Source of the DNA: Mesostigma viride
Lineage: Eukaryota; Streptophyta; Mesostigmatophyceae; Mesostigmatales; Mesostigmataceae
Assembly (NCBI GenBank): GCA_009746045.1
Contig: RPFO01000670.1
Coordinates: forward strand, 401,042 to 465,041
Length of the DNA stretch: 64,000 nt
Reading direction: 5' to 3'
Part shown: positions 22,401 through 32,900 of the stretch, piece after piece
How positions within the stretch are numbered: position 1 is the first letter of the stretch
How the letters are laid out: each line of letters begins with the position of its first letter
The notes under the pieces: model-generated
What the model was told of the DNA's origin: nothing
What the model saw: the letters and a program-made list of their open reading frames with translations, nothing else
Database searches by the model: none
Position numbers and translations under genes: made by a program

Positions 22401-23892
22401 CCTGCCCCTGCCCCTGCCCCTGCCCCTGCCCCTGCCCCTGCCCCTGCCCCTGCCCCTGCCCCTGCCCCTGTCCCTGCCCCTGCCCCTGCCCCTGCCCCTG
22501 CCCCTGCCCCTGCCCCTGCCCCTGCCCCTGCCCCTGCCCCTGCCCCTGCCCCTGCCCCTGCCCCTGCCCCTGCCCCTGCCCCTGCCCCTGCCCCCGCCCC
22601 CTGCCCCTGCCCCTGCCCCTGCCCCTGCCCCTGCCCCTGCCCCTGCCCCTGCCCCTGCCCCTGCCCCTGCCCCTGCCCCTGCCCCTGCCCCTGCCCCTGC
22701 CCCTGCCCCTGCCCCTGCCCCTGCCCCTGCCCCTGCCCCTGCCCCTGCCCCTGCCCCTGCCCCTGCCCCTGCCCCTGCCCCTGCCGCTGCCTGTGCCCTT
22801 TGCGGTGCATGTTCCAGGACCTACCGGACATGCTGCTGGCGCTGGATAAAGTGCCACCTGGCGGCCGTGCGGCCCTGCCCGAGCCGCTGTTCAAGGAGGT
22901 GGAGCACATGTCCGCGCTGGGGGGGGTGGTCGCGCTGCGGGAGATCTGGGCGCAGATCGTGGACCTGCGATCCGTGAATGGTGAGGAGAGAGGAGACGCG
23001 AGGAGGTGTGGGCCCAGCGGTGGCAAGGCTAGGGTGGGCGGGTGGTGGGCTGCTGGGCGCTAGCAGCTGCGTCCTGGCAGTGTGTTGTGCTTTGTAGGCC
23101 GGGGGGGCGGGGGAAGTCCTATGCATGAGAGAAATTTGAAGGGAGCAGGTTTCTTGCAAGGCAAGGCTGCATGCAATGGGGAGGGGCAGCAGAGGGATTA
23201 GTCTAGGGAGGTCACCACTCACCTCGGCCCTTGTATGCTGTCTCATCCCAGGAAACCTACTGAGCATTTGTGCAATCTATGGCCATGCATTTCGTGCCTT
23301 CCCTCCCCGCCCCCTGTCCCTGGCTGATGTTGTAGCTGGCGCGTGGTTGGCTCGGCTCCCCCACGCTGCCCGTGCCTGCTTCTTGCCTCCCCATTCCTCC
23401 CCCATCGTTCCACCTCTCCTTACCCTGCCAATGCCCGGTTCCGCCAGAGGAGATGTTGGAGAGTGCTGTCAAGTTGCTGGATGACGAAGAGAAAGACGAC
23501 GACAACATGCGGCAGCAGTTCAAGGAGCGGTGGAACCGGTGAGTGCTGCTGGCAAGGGGAGGGGTAGGAGCACGAGGGCAACCGCCTGCAGATTCGCATT
23601 GACCTGCGATTCCGGGCACAAATGCCTGTGTCTGCGGCGACGCAGGGGCACAAAAGGAGCGGCACTAGCAGGATGTGCACGGTTCTGGCACCGGATGTTG
23701 TGTCACCACATCCAGGGTGATTGATGGGCGTAGGGCTGAGTGGGTGCGGCGGGGAGCTGTTAGGTTGGTCAAGTGGGTAGTAGCCAAGGATTGAATGTTG
23801 GTGATCGAATCTGTAATCTGCTCGGATTGGTGGTTGATAGATTGTTGATGGGCATTTTGGTTGGAGCGAGGGCTCTGGATGGGATGTTTTGC

Positions 23893-23924
<32 letters not shown>

Positions 23925-26900
23925 TGTGTGTTTGTGTGTGTGTGTGTGTGCGTGTGTGTGTGTCCATCCCGCGTCAGCCTCCTGATAGTGCTGGGCAGCG
24001 CGTCAAATATGTTATTTACCCACTAAACTCTGTGGCTTTGGACATGAATACCCAGGGCGCTGTGCCCACGTAGTTGAGTGGGACATGCTGTTGTCATTGC
24101 TGTTTCACAGCCTACCACCCCACAGGGCCGTTTCCTTGTCGGCTAGTCCCCATCTCCCGCTCATGGTTCCCACCATCACCGCGTGCCTCCGCGGTCCCGG
24201 TCTGGTGGTCCCCTTTCGGTTGCCTCCTGTTCATCTTTGCTTTTGTACCAATGCATGTTCGGGATGCTTCCCCTGCCCTTCACCATGCATGTGCTGCTAC
24301 CACCTGTGGTGGGTTGGCATATCTTGGTATGGCAATCTGTGCGCGTGCACGGTCGGGCGCGACCAGCCCCAAGTCGGCCGAGCTGACGAAGAACCTCCGC
24401 GACAAGGCCAAGTCCTTCCGTGACAACATGCGCGTGGTGGGTGGCCGTGGTTCGGCGGTGCTAGCGAAGCAAGGACTGCTATGATGGCTGCCCTGCGGTG
24501 GGCTGTGTGCCAGGCATGCCCGGTGTTGTAGGGTACCCATAATATGTTCGCCGCGGTATCATTACTGCGGTATAGTTACTGCGGCTTGTCTTGCCACCGT
24601 CGTGGGCTGCAGCGTGATGTGCCCATGTCCCGGTCCGCTGATGTCCATCACCCCTCACCTCGTGACGAATGGGCAGATGGTTCCCTGGTTTGTCGATGTT
24701 GAGGCGTTGGCAAGACAATCACACGTTTGCCGCTACTCTTCATGTTAGATCGGCGCTCCGTTCGGTTCACTGCTGTAATCGCTGGTGCTGGCGTGCTCTA
24801 TGTGTAGAATTGTGTTGGTAAGTTTGGAGCAACTTGTGGGTGTTGGTGTTTTCAACCCCCTGCCAGTGCCCGGAGAGGGGTGTGCCTGTAGCAGCCCCCA
24901 GTGATCACGCACACTGCCCATCCCTCAGTGATTCACGCAGCCGGCCTGTTCTCTGCACATCACCTGTGCATGTGCGCGTGCTCATTCACTCATGTGCTCG
25001 TCCATGGCCCCGGCTGGTCGGCACGTTCGTGTGTGCGCATGGGTGTGCCTGGCTGCGCGTGGGACAGGCGGCGGAGAGTGACGCCAGCCTCCAGCGCAAG
25101 ATGGCCGAGAACGGAGATGCCTTCGGCCGCCTCTCGCGCCCAGAGGTGCGTGTCCCTTTGCCTTTTGCATCCCTTCGGTCTGCTCCCAGATCCCTCTTAC
25201 ACACACGTGGTGTGTCTTCTCTCCGACGGCATGCCAAGGTAGCACGTGCCGCCTACGCCGCACGCCCCGAGTTCATGCCTCGTGGGCAACCATTTGTCAC
25301 CGCCTCCTCTGTGCTCGCCACCTGTCACTCAGGAGCTGTCGCCACCTCGCCTGTCCAAGCCCATGGTGTCGCTGGCGGGCAATGAGGACGCCATCGCAGT
25401 CGGGCTGCAGCACCTGCTGGTGGGTGGCGCGCCGCACCGGGCAGCAAGGGGGTGTGTGGGTTGCTGTTGCTGCGGGCCAAGCTTGTAGGGCGGGCGCTGT
25501 CAACCCATGCAGTACAGTCATTCACGCCTAAGGGTTGGCTTAAGGGTTGGCTTAAGTTGGGTTGGCTTAAGTTGTGTTCATGCCTTAAGTTGGGTCTAAT
25601 TGGATTTCGGCGTTCTAAGTTCAAAGTAGTTCAGAATAGTATTGTTTTTAATCTTAAGTTCAAATTTGTAGAATTTAGTAGAGTCATTCACGCCTTAAGT
25701 TGGGTTGACCCCTACAAAACCACGAACACAACTTAAGGCGTGAATGACTGTACAGGCCTGCGCAAGTAGTTGCTGTTGTCTGGGTGCTTGTTGGCGTATG
25801 TTGTATGTTGTATGATGATGGCAGGGTGGCTTTGTGTCCCCTGCATGTCCGGGGCCTGCACGCTTCCTAGCCACCGCCGTCGTGGACATGGCCCTGCCTG
25901 GATAGACAGCCCCCTGTCTGTGCCACAGCTGCGCCACGGATCCGCCACGGCTTCCTGGTTGGCGATGGATGCGTGGCCCCATGTGCACCGCAGACGCCTC
26001 CTCCCGTCGGATGTGACCCTGTCTCCCCCCCTGGTACATCACCTCCTCTCTTCTTCTCGCCCCTCTCCCCTCCTCCTCCCCCTTCTCGTTGCCCCCCTCG
26101 CCAGGTGGAGCTGGACAAGCTGTCCAAGGAGCGTGCGGGTCTGGAGGAGGCGCTGCAGGAGATGAAGCAGAAGGTACGGATTGTAAGGAGACAAATGGGG
26201 GGGGGGCGCTGCAGGAGATGAAGCAGAAGGTACGGATTGTAAGGAGACAAATGGGGGGGGGGGCAATAGTTTAGGTGCTGCAGGAGATGAAGCAGAAGGT
26301 AAGGATTGTAAGGAGACAATAGGTGGGGGGGGCAATAGTTTAGGTGCTGCAGGAGATGAAGCAGACGGTGCGGATTGTAAGGAGACAAATGGTGGGGGGG
26401 CAATAGTTTAGGTGCTGCAGGAGTTGAAGCAGAAGGTAAGGATTGTAAGGAGACAATAGGTGGGGGGGGCAATAGTTTAGGTGCTGCAGGAGATGAAGCA
26501 GAAGGTAAGGATTGTAAGGAGACAATAGGTGGGGGGGGGCAATAGTTTAGGTGCTGCAGGAGATGAAGCAGACGGTGCGGATTGTAAGGAGACAAATGGT
26601 GGGGGGGGCAATAGTTTAGGTGCTGCAGGAGATGAAGCAGAAGGTACGGATTGTAAGGAGACAAATGGGGGGGGGGCAATAGTTTAGGTGCTGCAGGAGT
26701 TGAAGCAGAAGCTAAGGATTGTAAGGAGACAAATGGGGGGGGGGCAATAGTTTAGGCGCTGCAGGAGATGAAGCAGACGGTGCGGATTGTAAGGAGACAA
26801 ATGGGGGGGGGGGCAATAGTTTAGGTGCTGCAGGAGATGAAGCAGAAGGTACGGATTGTAAGGAGACAAATGGGGGGGGGGCAGTAGTTTAGGCGCTGCA

Positions 26901-29900
26901 GGAGATGAAGCAGAAGGTACGGATTGTAAGGAGACAAATGGGGGGGGGGCAATAGTTTAGGTGCTGCAGGAGATGAAGCAGAAGGTACGGATTGTAAGGA
27001 GACAAATGGGGGGGGGGGCAATAGTTTAGGTGCTGCAGGAGATGAAGCAGAAGGTACGGATTGTAAGGAGACAAATGGGGAGGGGGGCAATAGTTTAGGC
27101 GCTGCAGGAGATGAAGCAGAAGGTACGGATTGTAAGGAGACAAATGGGGGGGGGGCAATAGTTTAGGTGCTGCAGGAGATGAAGCAGAAGGTACGGATTG
27201 TAAGGAGACAAATGGGGGAGGGGGGCAATAGTTTAGGCGCTGCAGGAGATGAAGCAGAAGGTACGGATTGTAAGGAGACAAATGGTGGGGGGGCAATAGT
27301 TTAGGTGCTGCAGGAGATGAAGCAGAAGGTACGGATTGTAAGGAGACAAATGGGGGAGGGGGCAATAGTTTAGGCGCTGCAGGAGATGAAGCAGAAGGTA
27401 CGGATTGTAAGGAGACAAATGGGGGGGGGGCAATAGTTTAGGTGCTGCAGGAGATGAAGCAGAAGGTAAGGATTGTAAGGAGACAAATGGTGGGGGGGGC
27501 AATAGTTTAGGCGCTGCAGGAGATGAAGCAGAAGGTACGGATTGTAAGGAGACAAATGGGGGGGGGGCAATAGTTTAGGCGCTGCAGGAGATGAAGCAGA
27601 AGGTAAGGATTGTAAGGAGACAAATGGTGGGGGGGGCAATAGTTTAGGTGCTGCAGGAGATGAAGCAGAAGGTAAGGATTGTAAGGAGACAAATGGGGGG
27701 GGGGGCAATAGTTTAGGCGCTGCAGGAGATGAAGCAGAAGGTACGGATTGTAAGGAGACAAATGGGGGGGGGGCAATAGTTTAGGTGCTGCAGGAGATGA
27801 AGCAGAAGGTACGGATTGTAAGGAGACAAATGGTGGGGGGGGCAATAGTTTAGGTGCTGCAGGAGATGAAGCAGAAGGTACGGATTGTAAGGAGACAATA
27901 GGTGGGGGGGGCAATAGTTTAGGTGCTGCAGGAGATGAAGCAGACGGTGCGGATTGTAAGGAGACAAATGGTGGGGGGGGGCAATAGTTTAGGTGCTGCA
28001 GGAGATGAAGCAGAAGGTACGGATTGTAAGGAGACAAATGGTGGGGGGGGCAATAGTTTAGGTGCTGCAGGAGATGAAGCAGACGGTGCGGATTGTAAGG
28101 AGACAAATGGTGGGGGGGGCAATAGTTTAGGCGCTGCAGGAGATGAAGCAGAAGGTAAGGATTGTAAGGAGACAATAGGTGGGGGGGGCAATAGTTTAGG
28201 TGCTGCAGGAGATGAAGCAGACGGTGCGGATTGTAAGGAGACAAATGGTGGGGGGGCAATAGTTTAGGTGCTGCAGGAGTTGAAGCAGAAGGTAAGGATT
28301 GTAAGGAGACAATAGGTGGGGGGGCAATAGTTTAGGTGCTGCAGGAGATGAAGCAGAAGGTAAGGATTGTAAGGAGACAATAGGTGGGGGGGGCAATAGT
28401 TTAGGTGCTGCAGGAGATGAAGCAGACGGTGCGGATTGTAAGGAGACAAATGGTGGGGGGGGGCAATAGTTTAGGTGCTGCAGGAGATGAAGCAGAAGGT
28501 ACGGATTGTAAGGAGACAAATGGGGGGGGGCAATAGTTTAGGTGCTGCAGGAGTTGAAGCAGAAGCTAAGGATTGTAAGGAGACAAATGGGGGGGGGGCA
28601 ATAGTTTAGGCGCTGCAGGAGATGAAGCAGACGGTGCGGATTGTAAGGAGACAAATGGGGGGGGGGGCAATAGTTTAGGTGCTGCAGGAGATGAAGCAGA
28701 AGGTACGGATTGTAAGGAGACAAATGGGGGGGGGCAGTAGTTTAGGCGCTGCAGGAGATGAAGCAGAAGGTACGGATTGTAAGGAGACAAATGGGGGGGG
28801 GCAATAGTTTAGGTGCTGCAGGAGATGAAGCAGAAGGTACGGATTGTAAGGAGACAAATGGGGGGGGGGGCAATAGTTTAGGTGCTGCAGGAGATGAAGC
28901 AGAAGGTACGGATTGTAAGGAGACAAATGGGGAGGGGGGCAATAGTTTAGGCGCTGCAGGAGATGAAGCAGAAGGTACGGATTGTAAGGAGACAAATGGG
29001 GGGGGGGCAATAGTTTAGGTGCTGCAGGAGATGAAGCAGAAGGTACGGATTGTAAGGAGACAAATGGGGGGGGGGCAATAGTTTAGGCGCTGCAGGAGAT
29101 GAAGCAGAAGGTACGGATTGTAAGGAGACAAATGGTGGGGGGGCAATAGTTTAGGTGCTGCAGGAGATGAAGCAGAAGGTACGGATTGTAAGGAGACAAA
29201 TGGGGGAGGGGGCAATAGTTTAGGCGCTGCAGGAGATGAAGCAGAAGGTACGGATTGTAAGGAGACAAATGGGGGGGGGGCAATAGTTTAGGTGCTGCAG
29301 GAGATGAAGCAGAAGGTAAGGATTGTAAGGAGACAAATGGTGGGGGGGGCAATAGTTTAGGCGCTGCAGGAGATGAAGCAGAAGGTACGGATTGTAAGGA
29401 GACAAATGGGGGGGGGGCAATAGTTTAGGCGCTGCAGGAGATGAAGCAGAAGGTAAGGATTGTAAGGAGACAAATGGTGGGGGGGCAATAGTTTAGGTGC
29501 TGCAGGAGATGAAGCAGAAGGTAAGGATTGTAAGGAGACAAATGGGGGGGGGGCAATAGTTTAGGCGCTGCAGGAGATGAAGCAGAAGGTACGGATTGTA
29601 AGGAGACAAATGGGGGGGGGGCAATAGTTTAGGTGCTGCAGGAGATGAAGCAGAAGGTACGGATTGTAAGGAGACAAATGGTGGGGGGGGCAATAGTTTA
29701 GGTGCTGCAGGAGATGAAGCAGAAGGTACGGATTGTAAGGAGACAATAGGTGGGGGGGGCAATAGTTTAGGTGCTGCAGGAGATGAAGCAGACGGTGCGG
29801 ATTGTAAGGAGACAAATGGTGGGGGGGGCAATAGTTTAGGTGCTGCAGGAGATGAAGCAGAAGGTACGGATTGTAAGGAGACAAATGGTGGGGGGGCAAT

Positions 29901-32900
29901 AGTTTAGGTGCTGCAGGAGATGAAGCAGACGGTGCGGATTGTAAGGAGACAAATGGTGGGGGGGGCAATAGTTTAGGCGCTGCAGGAGTTGAAGCAGAAG
30001 GTACGGATTGTAAGGAGACAAATGGTGGGGGGGCAATAGTTTAGGTGCTGCAGGAGATGAAGCAGAAGGTACGGATTGTAAGGAGACAAATGGTGGGGGG
30101 GCAATAGTTTAGGTGCTGCAGGAGATGAAGCAGAAGGTACGGATTGTAAGGAGACAAATGGTGGGGGGGGCAATAGTTTAGGTGCTGCAGGAGATGAAGC
30201 AGAAGGTAAGGATTGTAAGGAGACAAATGGTGGGGGGGGCAATAGTTTAGGTGCTGCAGGAGATGAAGCAGAAGGTAAGGATTGTAAGGAGACAAATGGG
30301 GGGGGGGCAATAGTTTAGGTGCTGCAGGAGATGAAGCAGAAGGTACGGATTGTAAGGAGACAAATGGTGGGGGGGGCAATAGTTTAGGTGCTGCAGGAGA
30401 TGAAGCAGAAGGTACGGATTGTAAGGAGACAAATGGTGGGGGGGGCAATAGTTTAGGTGCTGCAGGAGTTGAAGCAGAAGGTAAGGATTGTAAGGAGACA
30501 ATAGGTGGGGGGGCAATAGTTTAGGTGCTGCAGGAGATGAAGCAGAAGGTACGGATTGTAAGGAGACAAATGGGGGGGGGGGGCAATAGTTTAGGTGCTG
30601 CAGGAGATGAAGCAGAAGGTACGGATTGTAAGGAGACAAATGGTGGGGGGGGCAATAGTTTAGGTGCTGCAGGAGTTGAAGCAGAAGGTAAGGATTGTAA
30701 GGAGACAAATGGGGGAGGGGGCAATAGTTTAGGTGCTGCAGGAGATGAAGCAGAAGGTACGGATTGTAAGGAGACAAATGGGGGGGGGGGGCAATAGTTT
30801 AGGTGCTGCAGGAGATGAAGCAGAAGGTACGGATTGTAAGGAGACAATAGGTGGGGGGGGGCAATAGTTTAGGTGCTGCAGGAGATGAAGCAGAAGGTAA
30901 GGATTGTAAGGAGACAATAGGTGGGGGGGGCAATAGTTTAGGTGCTGCAGGAGATGAAGCAGACGGTGCGGATTGTAAGGAGACAAATGGTGGGGGGGGG
31001 CAATAGTTTAGGTGCTGCAGGAGTTGAAGCAGAAGGTAAGGATTGTAAGGAGACAATAGGTGGGGGCCCAGATACTTAAGGCGCTGCAGGAGTTGAAGCG
31101 CAAGGTCAGGGGGGAACATATGTAGGTGTTGTGGGCGGAGATGAAGCGCAACGTAAGGGGGATTGCATTTCGGTGGTGCAGGAGATGAGGGTGAGAATGT
31201 CAAGCAAAAGGTGGGGTTGAGATGATCTCTTTGGGGGGAAAGGAGATTTTGTGGTTGGGATGTAGAAGATGAAGCAAAAAGTGAGGGAGAAAGTGTTTCG
31301 GGGGTTTGATCGTAGGAGGTGATGCGGGAGGTGGGGGGGGGACTACGGCAAACGAAGCAGATGGGGGGAAGGGGATTGCCTGGGCTCGCTGTCTTGAAAA
31401 CGTTCCAGCATTCAGAAACCCTTCAACGGCTGCACTCACAGGGACCAAGTGGATGCTGTTGGAGTCATCGCGCGCCTTTCTGAAGTCCCACGACGCAGCG
31501 CCGTGGGGCCACCAAGGCGGCTGCGTCAAGAGTCTCATTCAGCGCTCATGCACACCGCCGCGGGATACCACCACCACTCTTTCCCATCTGTCTTGCGGCT
31601 CACGTTCTGGCCTACTGATTCTCATCCCCCCCCCATTCCCCTTTGTTTGGCCCCCTGTGCCTCCCTGGTTCCCCCTCAGGACAACATCCTGCCTCGCCTC
31701 ATGTCCACGTCCGAGTCGTACGACGCGCTCTTCCAGCAGGAGCTGAAGAAGTACGAGCCGCTGCGGTCCGAGGTCTCGCGCAACATATCCAGTGCGCAGG
31801 CGCTGCTGCGGCAGATTGAGGTGGGGGCGCGCAGGGGGGTTGGTTGCTGATGAGGCGGTTGTTGGTTGCTGAGAAGACAACTCGCTTTGATAGCAGTCTT
31901 GTGTGGCTTGCGCTCATATCAGCCGCCACGCCCATTCTGACTCACCACATCATTGGTGTTGATAGCTTCGGTTGATGCACAAGCCATCGTATCTCATTCG
32001 TTTTGGATGTCGCAATTGCCATGCATGTGGAGCTGATGTTATCTGTCACCGTTAGCTTCTTCCACCCTGATGCAGCCCTGTCGCAGCCACTTGCATAGGC
32101 TGGGCCCATGCCACAGGGTGGGATTTTCATTCCTTCATGATAGTCTACAAACTGCTATGTACGCTGGCATACTGTTGTACGTGCCGTTATAATGTAGTGT
32201 AAATGATGGGTTGTACTATCATCGCAGACATTGCCTGCAATGACAGTGTTGATGCGTCACTTTCTGTACTGCAGGCGCCGCCTTGCACCTCCCACCCCAA
32301 GTGCCTGCATCACTGACATTGCTCTAACTGCTGTTCTGCCCCAACACGATCACTGCTGCCCACACGGTGGTGTCCAACCCCGCAGGCGCAGCAGGAGGCT
32401 TTTGTGCGCACGTACCAGGTGGCGGAGTGGAAGGGTACGCAAAGGGGACAATATTGTGCAGGGCGCAGAGGGGAAGGGAGCACATGCCAACAATATTGTG
32501 CAGGGCGCAGAGGGGAAGGGAGCACATGCCCACAATATTGTGAAGGGACAAGGATGGATGATTGCGCATGTGCGGCCACTAGTGCGTTGCAGCGTGTGCG
32601 GATATCGCCGCGTGCAAGCCACGCAGGCATGCGCCTCACGAGGCAGCCAGGCTCCAGGTCACCGGACCCCAGGGGTTGCATGCATCCGCAAGGGTTGCGT
32701 GGCTTTGATGTTATTGCCTGGCGGGTCGGCAGTGTTGTTGCCCGGCGGGTTGGCAGTTACCTTGAATGTGGCCCGGCTTGGCAGTGTGCAGTGTGAGTGG
32801 GCAGAATGTTGAGGGTGGTCGTGGTTAGCTCGGGACCTGGCTGTCAGGGTGCATAAAGCACGCACTCGCGGTGATGCCACGCCCTGTCATTGGTGCAGCT

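Noticed and set aside
22258-23063. Frames of 235-308 codons rich in Pro-Ala, Pro-Cys, Pro-Leu, Gln-Gly or Gly-Arg
   Set aside because: All result from the (CCCCTG)n hexanucleotide in ALIX intron 11.
26039-31203. Many antisense frames rich in PPP, SPYNPY and LLHLLQ
   Set aside because: Antisense translation of the exon-17 minisatellite; frames change wherever the G-tract length changes.
32434-32436. Alternative donor (GGTACGC) extending ALIX exon 19 to 32434
   Set aside because: It would leave phase 1, which does not fit exon 20's acceptor at 33146; the donor at 32419 keeps phase 0. Not excluded if an unseen exon lies between.
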